The notes below the pieces were generated by a model. It was not told the origin of the DNA and made no database searches. It was given only the letters and a program-made list of their open reading frames with translations. This document shows positions 36,076 to 44,823 of a stretch of DNA of 62,770 bases, piece after piece. Position numbers and translations under genes: made by a program. Numbering within the stretch: the first letter of the stretch is position 1; the number at the start of each line of letters is the position of its first letter. This stretch comes from a virus, in IMG/VR virus record IMGVR_UViG_3300028423_000363, positions 1 to 62,770 of that record; one strand, written 5' to 3'.

Positions 36076-37685
36076 TACTCAGCTAATTTTAAAGTTCCAT
36101 ATAAAGTTGCTACATCGCTACCGTGTGTTCTGATTCCAAACACACTAAACTCATTATCTGTTTTGTTTTGAAAGGCTGCGGTTACGTTTAAAGTACCGCC
36201 ACTTTCAGCTACAAAAGTAATTACATCAGTATCATCGCCACCAACTTGCTCGCCTTGAAATTCTAAATCACTAGCTAAACTATTAGGCACTAAAAATGTG
36301 CAAGGTGCGGTTATCATTAAGTGTTTATCTACATCGCTTGGTATTAGTGTGTAAGTGCCACTCGCTACGGGTTTGTCTGTTTTTTTGTCTACTTTATTAT
36401 TTTGTAAATCTGTTATATCACTAGCATTTGTAGAGATACCACTTATATCTTGGTCGCCTGTGTTTGTACCGCTAGTGTTAGCTAACCTATCAATATCTGT
36501 TTGAGAAGTAAATTTATTGTTTGTCGAGGTATCATCTATGTCATCTGCATCTAAAACAACATCTCCTATTTTAGTGTTTACAGAATTAACATCGTTAACC
36601 TCTGCGCCTGATTCTATGTTATCTAACTTTGTCTTATCTCCGTCAACGAAAGCACCTTCTAATAATATATCTTGTTTGTCTGATACTAAAACAGATAAAT
36701 CAATAGATGTCTTAATTACTCCGTCTTCTAATATATTTAAAGAGTTTCCTGTAAGTTCTAAGTCGTAAACAGAGCCACCTCCTGAACTACCACTTGAAAT
36801 ACCCGATATATCAATAGTCGTATTATCGTCTCTAGTTAATGTTATAGTGCTGGTAGAAGGATTGTAAGAACCACTTATTATTCTAGGCAAATTAGTGTCA
36901 TCTAAATATTTAGATAAATCAATATTAGATACTTCAACATTATCTTTTGATAAAATCAAATTATCATCTACAAGTTCTAATAGATATTCAGGAATAGGGT
37001 CTCCTGTTTCAAAACCTGTTTGATCTACTAAATTAAAGTCAGCTAAATCTGTTTGTTGTTCTCCGAAACCTGTAAGACCACTATCTCCTTGAAATAAATA
37101 AGACTTAACAACTCCGTTTTCTGTTATTGTAAAAACTGTAAAACCCTCTGATAAAGGTTGTATTTCAATAGGAGGATTAATATTATTTACAGCTTCAGAA
37201 ATATTTAAAGGTTGTATCTCTCCTAAACTAAAAACATCAGTCGTAGAGTCTTGTGTTATATTCTCTACAACTAATGCTTTCTCTGATATAACTTGTATGT
37301 TGTCTTTAGTTATAGGTGTTTCGTTAGCTCCATAAGAACCTTTACCTAAATCTTTCAGAGCTAAAACATAAAACCTATTACCTCTTTTTAATTTAAAAAA
37401 ATATATCTCATCAGCACTTATTGTTAATGACGGAGATAAATTGTTTATTAGTATAGCAGCATCTTCTAAGACAGTAATGCTTGCACTAGGGTTGTCTATA
37501 GATGGTAAAGTAAAAGATTTAATAAGATTGTTTTGCTCTGAAGCTTCGAAATCTTGAGTTATAAAAGTTTTAAGACCTTGAACCGTATAGTTTTTAGTCT
37601 TATTATTTTGGTCTCCGTCACTACCTAAAACAATATCTTTATTCGTTATATTGTCGTCTTGTATGTATGTTTTTATTCTTGCCAT
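36075..37685 (-). CDS. Tail fibre / adhesin with shared N-terminal anchor
   Basis: 536 residues. The N-terminus MARIKTYIQDDNITNKDIVL, GSDGDQNNKTKNYTVQGL is shared with the other two fibres. The rest is Asp/Ser/Gly/Thr-rich and repetitive (NTSGTNTGDQDISGISTNAS), typical of trimeric tail fibres, with a beta-rich C-terminus (FSVFGIRTHGSDVATLYGTL). Confidence 0.75.
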   Translation of the reverse strand: MARIKTYIQDDNITNKDIVLGSDGDQNNKTKNYTVQGLKTFITQDFEASEQNNLIKSFTLPSIDNPSASITVLEDAAILINNLSPSLTISADEIYFFKLKRGNRFYVLALKDLGKGSYGANETPITKDNIQVISEKALVVENITQDSTTDVFSLGEIQPLNISEAVNNINPPIEIQPLSEGFTVFTITENGVVKSYLFQGDSGLTGFGEQQTDLADFNLVDQTGFETGDPIPEYLLELVDDNLILSKDNVEVSNIDLSKYLDDTNLPRIISGSYNPSTSTITLTRDDNTTIDISGISSGSSGGGSVYDLELTGNSLNILEDGVIKTSIDLSVLVSDKQDILLEGAFVDGDKTKLDNIESGAEVNDVNSVNTKIGDVVLDADDIDDTSTNNKFTSQTDIDRLANTSGTNTGDQDISGISTNASDITDLQNNKVDKKTDKPVASGTYTLIPSDVDKHLMITAPCTFLVPNSLASDLEFQGEQVGGDDTDVITFVAESGGTLNVTAAFQNKTDNEFSVFGIRTHGSDVATLYGTLKLAE

Positions 37686-37693
37686 ATTAAATA

Positions 37694-38353
37694 TTAGTTT
37701 AAAACTGTTACCCCTTTATTTTCTAAGGTAGTTACAAAGGCATCTGACGCTGAACTTCTAACTTCATTAACTCCTGTTATTTGAACTCGTTTCAAGCCAA
37801 CCCATGTCGCTTCAGATAAATCCTCTAACAAATTATCAACCTCTGATGTCGTAAGACCTACACCTGATGACGTGCTTAATATAAATCTATCCATAGGCAC
37901 ATAAGTAAAACTTCTCCTCGTTTGGTAATCTTCTATAGTGCTAAAACCTTGCAGAGAAACAAACTCACTTACCGAAAAAGGAATATTTGATATTTTCCCT
38001 GTTGCTTTTTCCGTAATATATAAGCCTTTTAAATTAGACATTCCAAATAAATCAGACAAAAGAAAGTCATGACTTGTTGCTTTTGTTACTTTCAATTCCT
38101 CGACGTTATCTCTACTAACATATATCTTAGTGCTTCCGTCAAAAGATAAAGGAAGATTGTAACTTTGTGGTGTTGAACTACTCTGTCTTGTTATAATATT
38201 ACCATCTCCATAATCTATTTGATAATCAGAACCATCAACAGTTTTAACACCTATGAAAACTTCCTCTTCTCTCCTAACACTGTTAAGGCTTAAGATAATA
38301 GGGTCTTGCTCTTGCTCTTCAAAATACGAGTAAACTAACTTCCTTATAGACAT
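37694..38353 (-). CDS. Tail-associated protein, possible LRR-like
   Basis: 219 residues. The middle (LFGMSNLKGLYITEKATGK) and C-terminus (VDNLLEDLSEATWVGLKRVQ and the end TLENKGVTVLN) resemble BspA-like surface proteins of the Bacteroidota. It sits between two fibre genes. Binding partner unknown. Confidence 0.6.
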   Translation of the reverse strand: MSIRKLVYSYFEEQEQDPIILSLNSVRREEEVFIGVKTVDGSDYQIDYGDGNIITRQSSSTPQSYNLPLSFDGSTKIYVSRDNVEELKVTKATSHDFLLSDLFGMSNLKGLYITEKATGKISNIPFSVSEFVSLQGFSTIEDYQTRRSFTYVPMDRFILSTSSGVGLTTSEVDNLLEDLSEATWVGLKRVQITGVNEVRSSASDAFVTTLENKGVTVLN

Positions 38354-40396
38354 TTAACTTCTTTTTACTACTCTAACATAAAAACCATTAACATCTACAT
38401 CATCAGCTGCCGTACTTCTAACTCTTATAAACGCAGGATTATCCTTAGTTAAGTTATTTCCTATATATATTTCTCTTTCCTCTACTATTCTGTAGGTGTC
38501 TGCATCTCTGAAGTACATAGAAGAAAAGAAAGGTATTATATATTCGCCTGTTTGACCTTCGCCTAAAACTAATTCAGCATCAAAATTTTCTCCTGTTGTT
38601 GTAGTAGTCAAATCTAAATCTAAACGTATTCTTACAATATCATTAATATTTAGACCTGTAAAATCAAACCTATCAGTAGCTATATTGTATATATTAGGAA
38701 CTCCAGGTGCAGGTGCTAAATAAGTATTACCTCCTGCGCCATTATTACTTATGTTTTGATATGTGTTAGCAACTAAGGTTTGAGCAGCTTGAGTATCTTC
38801 GTAATCGTAAATACCCATATTAATATTCTCGCTTACATCAGAGCTTGTAGTGTCTACAATATATTCTGTACCACTAAGAATAACAGTGCCTAAGTTATTA
38901 GTAGGTAAAGTTGTCTCTGTTGCTGTATTAGCACCTGTCAAATTGAATGTTAATGTTCCTCCTGAAAAGTTTCTTATATTAAACTCTAAACCATCTATCA
39001 ATCCATCAGGTAAGTCTAAATTAATATTTCCTGTGGTAACATTTATAGTTGCTTTGTGAAAGTCATTTGTCAAAGTAGTATTCGAAGATATATCAACTAC
39101 ATAAGGCTTAGCACTTTCTAATATCCATTCAGTATCTTGATACACCCATAATTGATTAGCATCTCCGTTAGATAATGTAGCGTAATCTCCGTTACTACCT
39201 GATAAAGCAATTATGTTAGAACTATTTGTGAAATTACCTCTATATCTTTTTAGACTATCCACATAAAACTTATTTGCAGCGTCTTGATCGTTATTCGGCA
39301 AACCTAGATTAGTAATATTATTATTTGACATATCGAGATTACCTGTCATGGTATCACCTGACTTACTAACCTTTAAATCATCAGCGTTGTCAACATAAGT
39401 CTCTGTCGCAAAACCTGCGTCATTATTAAAAGAAGAAAGATTTTCGTTGATTTTCTCACCTCTTATTTTTATAACATTACTAGATGTTATTTGTTTACTT
39501 CCACTTCCATACACACCTTTACCCGAGTTTATGATATATACCGAGTTATAAGATGCCCCTGCATCGTTTTCTAAGTTGCCATTTGAAAAAGCAATAAACA
39601 ATTCTTTATCGCTTATTTCCACATTAGGCGATAATCCATTTATTTGAGAAACAACACCTGCTATCTCTTGAGATTCATCACTATAACTATTATTTAAAGT
39701 TACTTGTACGTATTTTGCTTTGACATTATCGTCATCTACTGTGTTGTCACTAAAAGATAAGAAGTCAGAAACTGTTGATTGAAGGTCATTAGAACCATAA
39801 AGACCATTAGTACCGACAAACTTGAATAGAAACGATGTTCCTCCGTCTATAAAAGTAAAAAAATATTGTGTTTCTGTACTTGATAAATTTAAAGAAGGAA
39901 CAGAGGTGTTGACTTCATCAACGAGACTACTCCCTGTAATATCCCCTAAATCTATTGTGACTGTGTTTCCTAATCCTGAAACATCATCAGCAGTAGGATT
40001 AGTAACGTTTAACAGAACTAAGTCATCTAAAGATACTGTATCTGATAAAGGATTGTAAGTTCCGTTACCTAAAGGGAATAAATACAAAAACTTACGAACA
40101 ATATTGTTACCTGTGCTTTCGTCTATATCTTCTTTTAGGAAAGAAAGTAACACAGGACTATCTTCTCCTGTTACTGTTAAATTAATACCAGATAATTTAC
40201 TTTCAATAGTTTCGTTGACACCTACACTTGTAGTTACAATTTTAGCGACATTGTTTGTAGCGACGCTTTCCACAAATTGAGTTAACGCAGAAACTTTAAA
40301 GTTTTTAGTCTTATTTAGGTTATCACCATCAGTACCTATAACTATATCATTTTCAGTCACCAAATTGTCGGTAACATACGTCTCTATTCTCGCCAT
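38354..40396 (-). CDS. Tail fibre / adhesin with shared N-terminal anchor
   Basis: 680 residues, the longest of the three fibres and the first gene of the late operon. The N-terminus MARIETYVTDNLVTENDIVI, GTDGDNLNKTKNFKVSAL is shared. A chaperone-like or collar repeat follows (GDTMTGNLDMSNNNITNLGL and PNNDQDAANKFYVDSL), which is the classic phage-fibre 'GNLDMxxNxIxNLGxPxxxxDAANKxYVD' repeat. The C-terminus is a beta-rich head. Starts behind a TATCTTTG box divergent from groEL. Confidence 0.8.
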   Translation of the reverse strand: MARIETYVTDNLVTENDIVIGTDGDNLNKTKNFKVSALTQFVESVATNNVAKIVTTSVGVNETIESKLSGINLTVTGEDSPVLLSFLKEDIDESTGNNIVRKFLYLFPLGNGTYNPLSDTVSLDDLVLLNVTNPTADDVSGLGNTVTIDLGDITGSSLVDEVNTSVPSLNLSSTETQYFFTFIDGGTSFLFKFVGTNGLYGSNDLQSTVSDFLSFSDNTVDDDNVKAKYVQVTLNNSYSDESQEIAGVVSQINGLSPNVEISDKELFIAFSNGNLENDAGASYNSVYIINSGKGVYGSGSKQITSSNVIKIRGEKINENLSSFNNDAGFATETYVDNADDLKVSKSGDTMTGNLDMSNNNITNLGLPNNDQDAANKFYVDSLKRYRGNFTNSSNIIALSGSNGDYATLSNGDANQLWVYQDTEWILESAKPYVVDISSNTTLTNDFHKATINVTTGNINLDLPDGLIDGLEFNIRNFSGGTLTFNLTGANTATETTLPTNNLGTVILSGTEYIVDTTSSDVSENINMGIYDYEDTQAAQTLVANTYQNISNNGAGGNTYLAPAPGVPNIYNIATDRFDFTGLNINDIVRIRLDLDLTTTTTGENFDAELVLGEGQTGEYIIPFFSSMYFRDADTYRIVEEREIYIGNNLTKDNPAFIRVRSTAADDVDVNGFYVRVVKRS

Positions 40397-40418
40397 ACTG
40401 TTTTTTTATTATTATTTA

Positions 40419-40426
40419 CAAAGATA
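40419..40426 (-). promoter_or_regulatory. Late promoter -7 box TATCTTTG
   Basis: The minus strand reads CGTATCTTTGTAAATAA, about 23 bases before the 680-residue fibre gene. Half of the divergent promoter region 40397-40494. Confidence 0.65.
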
Positions 40427-40462
40427 CGAAGAATAAAAATTAGTTTAATTCATTGAAAAATG

Positions 40463-40470
40463 TATATTTG
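40463..40470 (+). promoter_or_regulatory. groEL promoter -7 box TATATTTG
   Basis: TATATTTG matches TAnnTTTG, about 25 bases upstream of the groEL ATG. The TTG at 40453 is too close to be a -33 element and is not the start codon. Confidence 0.6.
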
Positions 40471-40494
40471 CTATATAATCTTAAATTTATAATA

Positions 40495-42120
40495 ATGAAA
40501 CACATTAAAGAAATTAACTTTGGAGATTATTCTCGAAGTGAATTAATGAAAGGTGTAGACATCGTTGCAGACGCTGTTTCCTCAACTATGGGAGCACAAG
40601 GTCGTAATGTAATCTATGAAACACAATTTGGTAAGCCGAAGTCAACTAAAGATGGTGTGACTGTTGCTAATCAGGTATTCTTAGAAAAACCACTTCAAAG
40701 TCTAGGTGCGGAACTAGTTAAAGAAGCTGCCGAAAAAACTGTAAATGAATGTGGTGATAGCACGACAAACACAACAGTATTAGCTCGTGAGATAATGAAA
40801 TTATCGAACAACGAAGTTGATAAAGGAGCGCATCCTATCGAACTCAAAAGAGGCATCGAGTCTGCGACTCAAGAAATCCTAAGTATAATTAACAAAAAAC
40901 GTGTTAAGTTAAAAAAGAAGGATTACTTCAATGTCGCTAACATTTCAGCTAACAATGACAGAGAGTTAGGTAAGGTTATTTCAGACGCTTTCAAAAAAGC
41001 AGGGAAGAACGGAGTAGTGCTTCACGATAAGTCAGCTACTAACGAGACACATATCAAGATGTCTGAAGGGATGCTTATTGAGAGAGGATTTTCTAATAAG
41101 ACTATGATTACTGATACAGGTGCTGCAACAATGGAACTCGATAAGCCTTATCTATTCATTTGTGATAAACCGATAGATAATATCAATGAGATAATGTTCT
41201 TGTATGAGCATCTTCACGAATTAAAGAAGCAAGGTAAAAACGCGAGTGTTTTAATTATCGGAGAACTTAGTCAAAAGGTCGAAGAAATTATAAGTGTTAA
41301 TCGTTATAAGCATAATGCTAATCTGTTCTATGTTAAAGCTCCTGCTCACGCAAGTAAGCGTACAGACTTTTTAGAGGATATTGCTATTGCTACAGGAGCT
41401 AAGATGATGCGTAAAGATTCGACAGACAGCTACGCTTCGTTAGGTGTCGGAATATTAGGTCAGTGTAAAAGTGTGAAGAGCACAGAAAGAGAAACTGTTC
41501 TTGACATATTCGAAGAAAGTTTTAGAGACGATATAGATGCTCAAATAAAGACCTTAGAGCAACTTAAATCTAAAGCGAGTAGTACAAGGCATAAATTACA
41601 GAAAAGCTTCTTAGAAGAGAGAATAGCTAAGTTATCGTGTTCTGTGGCAACTATTATGGTAGGTGCTAATAGTGAGGTTGAGTTAGACGAAAAGATAGAT
41701 AGAGTTGACGATGCTGTGAATGCGTTGAGGTCTGCTGTCGAAGAAGGTATTTTGTTAGGTGGTGGCTTAGCTTTATTTAACGCTTCCTTTGAATTAAGTA
41801 GAGATTCTAAGAACACAGAAGACTTTAATAAGGGTTACTGCATTATTCAGGAATCTATCAGAAAGCCTTTTATACAAATATTAGATAATGCAGGGGTTAA
41901 AGATATCGAAGAGGTTGAATCTTCCGTGTTTACTTCTGAGTCTGAGTATTTAGGATATAATGTTTCTACTTTTGAATATTGTGATTTTTACAAAGAAGGA
42001 ATTATAGACCCTCACAAAGCTATTAGATGTGCTTTACAAAACGCTTCATCTGTAGCTTCGACATTTTTATTAACTAACACAACTATATCAATAAAGAGAG
42101 ATGAAAGCAATACTAAATAA
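40495..42120 (+). CDS. groEL: Phage chaperonin GroEL
   Basis: 541 residues, full length for the family (about 545). The start is ATG 40495 rather than TTG 40453. Chaperonin signatures are VSSTMGAQGRNVIYE, TKDGVTVANQVFLE (equatorial ATP-binding), CGDSTTNTTVLAREI (GDGTTT equivalent with the catalytic Asp kept and Gly replaced by Ser), and VDDAVNALRSAVEEGILLGGG (shortened here as VDDAVNALRSAVEEG then LLGGG; the Asp-398 region). Apical and intermediate domains are present. The GGM-rich C-terminal tail is missing (ends SIKRDESNTK). It folds phage proteins, presumably capsid or tail, in the host cytoplasm, with the GroES encoded downstream. Confidence 0.93.
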   Translation: MKHIKEINFGDYSRSELMKGVDIVADAVSSTMGAQGRNVIYETQFGKPKSTKDGVTVANQVFLEKPLQSLGAELVKEAAEKTVNECGDSTTNTTVLAREIMKLSNNEVDKGAHPIELKRGIESATQEILSIINKKRVKLKKKDYFNVANISANNDRELGKVISDAFKKAGKNGVVLHDKSATNETHIKMSEGMLIERGFSNKTMITDTGAATMELDKPYLFICDKPIDNINEIMFLYEHLHELKKQGKNASVLIIGELSQKVEEIISVNRYKHNANLFYVKAPAHASKRTDFLEDIAIATGAKMMRKDSTDSYASLGVGILGQCKSVKSTERETVLDIFEESFRDDIDAQIKTLEQLKSKASSTRHKLQKSFLEERIAKLSCSVATIMVGANSEVELDEKIDRVDDAVNALRSAVEEGILLGGGLALFNASFELSRDSKNTEDFNKGYCIIQESIRKPFIQILDNAGVKDIEEVESSVFTSESEYLGYNVSTFEYCDFYKEGIIDPHKAIRCALQNASSVASTFLLTNTTISIKRDESNTK

Positions 42121-42355
42121 AGTAGTAGTAGAACCTATTCACGCAGAGAATATCAATAAACTTGGGATTGAAGTTGGAAAACAAGAGTCTGAGAAGTTTG
42201 CTAAAGGAATCGTGAAGAGTGTCGGAGAAGATGTTGAAAACATCAAAGAAGGTGAAACTGCTTGGTACGATAAACATCGTGCATCAGATTTACTAATAAA
42301 TGGAGAACGACTTGTCGTTATGGATAATTTTAATATCTTTGTAATAGAAGATTAG
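42101..42355 (+). CDS. groES: Phage co-chaperonin GroES (Cpn10)
   Basis: 84 residues, slightly shorter than the usual 95. Start MKAILNKVVVEPIHAE, then KFAKGIVKSVGEDVENIKEG and TAWYDKHRASDLLINGERLV follow the Cpn10 beta-barrel (G-x-V, V-x-x-G-D-x-V). The mobile loop region (NINKLGIEVGKQE) lacks the canonical GGIVL tripeptide. It overlaps the end of groEL by 20 bases, with groEL first, opposite to the bacterial groES-groEL order. It would cap the phage or host chaperonin. Confidence 0.85.
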   Translation: MKAILNKVVVEPIHAENINKLGIEVGKQESEKFAKGIVKSVGEDVENIKEGETAWYDKHRASDLLINGERLVVMDNFNIFVIED

Positions 42356-42384
42356 TTTTTTCATTGTTTTAGTTTTTTGGTTTT

Positions 42385-42414
42385 AAGAGGGCTGTTAATT
42401 CAGTCCTCTTTTTT
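42385..42414. terminator. Bidirectional terminator after groES
   Basis: AAGAGGGCTG (42385-42394), loop TTAATT, CAGTCCTCTT (42401-42410), then T-run. It separates groES from the convergent minus-strand gene ending at 42400, overlapping that gene's last codons. Confidence 0.85.
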
Positions 42415-43119
42415 ATTTAATTCTTTTTTGATTTCTTTAGGCGTATTAATGGTTTCGTAGTTCGTTTTGTTATGCTCCTTCACAAATTCACTAAAACTTA
42501 GGTTGTTTAAATCGTCATAGTCTTCTTCCGTCTTTCTTTCGTTAAACTTACCACTATTCATTTGCTTTATCTTCTTAGCAAATCTTTTATCGACGTAAGA
42601 CCTAGACTTTTCACGCATTAAAGGATTGTGCGTATTGTATTCGCTAAACTTATATCTAAGCATTAACTTATCATAAAACGCTCTTATAACGTTTTTAGTC
42701 TTTTTACTAAGTGTGTAAAGTTTTGTTTTAGTCCCTCTTCCTTTATGTTTCTTGGTAACTTCATATTTGACGATATACCCTTTTTCTAAATACTTATTCA
42801 ATCTTCCAGAATCCCACGCTAACATCTCTTCGTAGTCTTTAAAATCTTGTCTAGTGAATGGTGGTTCGGAGTATAAAAAAAGAAAGAACTCTATCTCTCT
42901 GTCTTGCAAGTCTTTAAACTCTGTTCGCTTGTAGAAGTATTTAACGATTATAAAATACTTTAAGAAATCAAATTCTTTCTCAGTGGTATAGGTAATACTC
43001 TTTTTCCTACGCTTAGGTCTTTTAATGTTTTTCCTTACAATACTCGTGACAACATCTTTTGACCTAACGTTATAATTACCCTTTTCCTCTTTTTCGAGAA
43101 AGTCTTTAAATTCTGACAT
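42400..43119 (-). CDS. Winged-helix-like DNA-binding protein, unknown role
   Basis: 239 residues, basic (Lys/Arg-rich). The region FLYSEPPFTRQDFKDYEEML, WDSGRLNKYLEKGYIVKYEV and GRGTKTKLYTLSKKTKNVIR reads as a MarR-type winged helix with a beta-wing. It is the last gene of the small minus-strand operon. Phages of this type carry such proteins near structural genes; terminase small subunit or transcription regulator are both possible. Confidence 0.6.
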   Translation of the reverse strand: MSEFKDFLEKEEKGNYNVRSKDVVTSIVRKNIKRPKRRKKSITYTTEKEFDFLKYFIIVKYFYKRTEFKDLQDREIEFFLFLYSEPPFTRQDFKDYEEMLAWDSGRLNKYLEKGYIVKYEVTKKHKGRGTKTKLYTLSKKTKNVIRAFYDKLMLRYKFSEYNTHNPLMREKSRSYVDKRFAKKIKQMNSGKFNERKTEEDYDDLNNLSFSEFVKEHNKTNYETINTPKEIKKELNKKED

Positions 43120-43156
43120 AGTATTTAATTAAATTAAAAATCGTGAATTGTGGAGA

Positions 43157-43468
43157 TTATTTTTTTGAAGAGCCTTTTCCTCTAGCGTTTCTATCTCCTT
43201 TTGTATCAGAGCTACTACCTCTATTTGCTTTAATGCTTTTTCTTACAAGACCATTTTTAGTATGGCTCAAATCTGTCTTGCTTGTGTCAACCCCACGTTT
43301 CTTAGCAGCTCTTCTCTTCTTTTCAAGCTCAGACCTCTTTTTACGCTGTTCAGGTCTAGCATTTACTTTCTTAGAAATAGCGTTTTTTCTGTCTCTAGCC
43401 TTTTTATTTTTTCTAAAATATTTAGCAGAGTCTGAAAGTTGACTGTATGGTTTCTTTTTCGGAGCCAA
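43157..43468 (-). CDS. Highly basic conserved phage protein
   Basis: 103 residues beginning at TTG 43468, because no ATG is available near the conserved N-terminus (KKKPYSQLSDSAKYFRKNKK). The middle RSELEKKRRAAKKRGVDTSK, and TDLSHTKNGLVRKSIKANRG, form the known pattern (KPYSxLSxSAKYxR ... DxSHTKxGLxxKSxxxNRG) of a marine-phage basic protein family. Likely nucleic-acid-binding from charge; sometimes called virion-associated, but function unproven. Confidence 0.65.
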   Translation of the reverse strand: MAPKKKPYSQLSDSAKYFRKNKKARDRKNAISKKVNARPEQRKKRSELEKKRRAAKKRGVDTSKTDLSHTKNGLVRKSIKANRGSSSDTKGDRNARGKGSSKK

Positions 43469-43469
43469 A

Positions 43470-43748
43470 CTATTTCTTTTTAAAGTTTCTCACTACTTTT
43501 CTTAAAGAATCTCTTTCCTTTGTTTTTCTGTAAAGACGTCTTTCTAAGTTATTTCTAACATCTTTAGGACTTCCTATAATGTTTTTATTAAAGTGTCCTT
43601 TAGGTTCGGAGTCTAGTTTTTTGATGTCTTGTCTAGTTTTTAAAACAGAAGCACCTGCTTTAGCCATTTGTTTTTTAGCTTTAGCTAGTTTACTAGAATT
43701 ACCTTTAGTCTTTTTGACTTTCTTTTTATCTTTTTCGTTGCCGTACAT
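43470..43748 (-). CDS. Small basic protein
   Basis: 92 residues, about one-third Lys/Arg, with helical KLAKAKKQMAKAGASVLKTR and a C-terminal RRLYRKTKERDSLRKVVRNF. No family recognised. It starts behind a TATCTTTG box and precedes two further basic genes, so a DNA- or virion-binding role is a reasonable guess. Confidence 0.6.
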   Translation of the reverse strand: MYGNEKDKKKVKKTKGNSSKLAKAKKQMAKAGASVLKTRQDIKKLDSEPKGHFNKNIIGSPKDVRNNLERRLYRKTKERDSLRKVVRNFKKK

Positions 43749-43765
43749 AGTGTATATATTTAATA

Positions 43766-43773
43766 CAAAGATA
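43766..43773 (-). promoter_or_regulatory. Late promoter -7 box TATCTTTG
   Basis: The minus strand reads TGTATCTTTGTATTAAA, about 20 bases upstream of the ATG at 43748. It starts the basic-protein operon inside the minus-strand small-gene block. Confidence 0.65.
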
Positions 43774-43784
43774 CAAAATATCGG

Positions 43785-44018
43785 CTATAATATATTTAAT
43801 AGTTTTTCTTCTGATATGTCTTTGTTAATAAAGTCAATCAAAGCTCTGTATTCGTCTGAATGTTTATGAAAGAAATAATCTCTTTCTATTCCGTCACTAA
43901 GAGTTACTATTACCTTACCATAATTAGTGAAATCTGTTTTGGTTTTTTCTACATAATCTTTTCTATTTAAAACCTCTCCATCTAATACAAACTTTTCTTT
44001 ACGAGTTATTTTTATCAT
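43785..44018 (-). CDS. Small protein, unknown function
   Basis: 77 residues (MIKITRKEKFVLDGEVLNRK, YFFHKHSDEYRALIDFINKD), charged, mixed alpha/beta. No family recognised. Its stop lies just above the TATCTTTG box, so it ends the upstream unit. Confidence 0.6.
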   Translation of the reverse strand: MIKITRKEKFVLDGEVLNRKDYVEKTKTDFTNYGKVIVTLSDGIERDYFFHKHSDEYRALIDFINKDISEEKLLNIL

Positions 44019-44074
44019 ATTATCTTAATTTTATCTCTTCTACCTTTACATAATTATTATGGTTAAAATAAAAA

Positions 44075-44254
44075 CTAATCAACACTACAATAATAATCTA
44101 TTAAGGAGTATATTATAACTGTACTAATTGCAGACAATAATGTAACCCAAATAGAAGTCCAAATATTAAAAATCACCCATATAAATACAAAAAGAGCTAT
44201 AGAAAGCACAGGGATTACTTTTAACTCTTCTGGTAATTTTTTTAAAATTTTCAT
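44075..44254 (-). CDS. Small two-helix membrane protein
   Basis: 59 residues: a short basic start MKILKKLPEELKVIPVLSI, a hydrophobic hairpin LFVFIWVIFNIWTSIWVTLL, LSAISTVIIYSLIDYYC. Positive inside and two membrane segments. It follows the next gene by 8 bases. Function unknown. Confidence 0.6.
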   Translation of the reverse strand: MKILKKLPEELKVIPVLSIALFVFIWVIFNIWTSIWVTLLSAISTVIIYSLIDYYCSVD

Positions 44255-44262
44255 ATTCTCAT

Positions 44263-44493
44263 TTACTTGTCGGAGGTTCGTAATAATAAATCTCCAGTTT
44301 CTTTGTCTAAGCTTTTAACAGCTTTATAAATAATACGACTCATTGTGTATATTTCTTTCTTTTCGTCTTTAGATGTCTCTAAACCTATTTCAGCGTGATT
44401 AGCCTTATCTAGCTCTAAAAGACTATCTATTCTTTCTTTGACAGTTCGTGAAGTGTCCTCTGCGATTGACGAAACTAAATTGTTTATTTCCAT
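44263..44493 (-). CDS. Small acidic protein
   Basis: 76 residues, predicted helical (SSIAEDTSRTVKERIDSLLE). No family recognised; compact operon gene placed between two membrane-protein genes. Confidence 0.6.
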   Translation of the reverse strand: MEINNLVSSIAEDTSRTVKERIDSLLELDKANHAEIGLETSKDEKKEIYTMSRIIYKAVKSLDKETGDLLLRTSDK

Positions 44494-44497
44494 ATTT

Positions 44498-44686
44498 CTA
44501 TTTATTTAATTTATAAGCTGTTATTAAAACTATTAATGCAACAATAATATAAACTATTGCAGTAGGCTCTATATTCATAGGAATTAAATCCTGACAAGCC
44601 TCACAATAATCACACTTTTTAGGTTGACAAGCCGAAGCTATACAACCATTACAATTATTCGGTGGTGGTGGCGGTATCTGTTTCAT
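44498..44686 (-). CDS. Cysteine-rich single-pass membrane protein
   Basis: 62 residues: a proline run (IPPPPPNN), then CNGCIASACQPKKCDYCEAC with seven Cys in about 20 residues, and a C-terminal membrane helix (TAIVYIIVALIVLITAYKL). This could bind metal or form disulfides facing the periplasm, anchored by the C-terminal helix. No family recognised. Confidence 0.65.
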   Translation of the reverse strand: MKQIPPPPPNNCNGCIASACQPKKCDYCEACQDLIPMNIEPTAIVYIIVALIVLITAYKLNK

Positions 44687-44823
44687 TTTTCAAATCTAAT
44701 ACATTTTCTTGTTTTTCGACCATACCAAATGAATAAATAATCATCTGAAGAGTTATCTATATTTAGTCTAAATAAATATTGACAATACACGATTGCCAAA
44801 GCTATAATTAATAGTATAAGCAT
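44683..44823 (-). CDS. Tiny membrane protein
   Basis: 46 residues below the usual cut-off: MLILLIIALAIVYCQYLFRL, then NIDNSSDDYLFIWYGRKTRK and CIRFEK. It overlaps the cysteine-rich gene start by 4 bases and the upstream gene by 16. One N-terminal membrane segment, basic tail inside or outside undecided. Confidence 0.55.
   Translation of the reverse strand: MLILLIIALAIVYCQYLFRLNIDNSSDDYLFIWYGRKTRKCIRFEK

Noticed and set aside
40453-40494. A TTG start extending groEL upstream
   Set aside because: It would place the start before the -7 box TATATTTG; ATG 40495 matches the family N-terminus.
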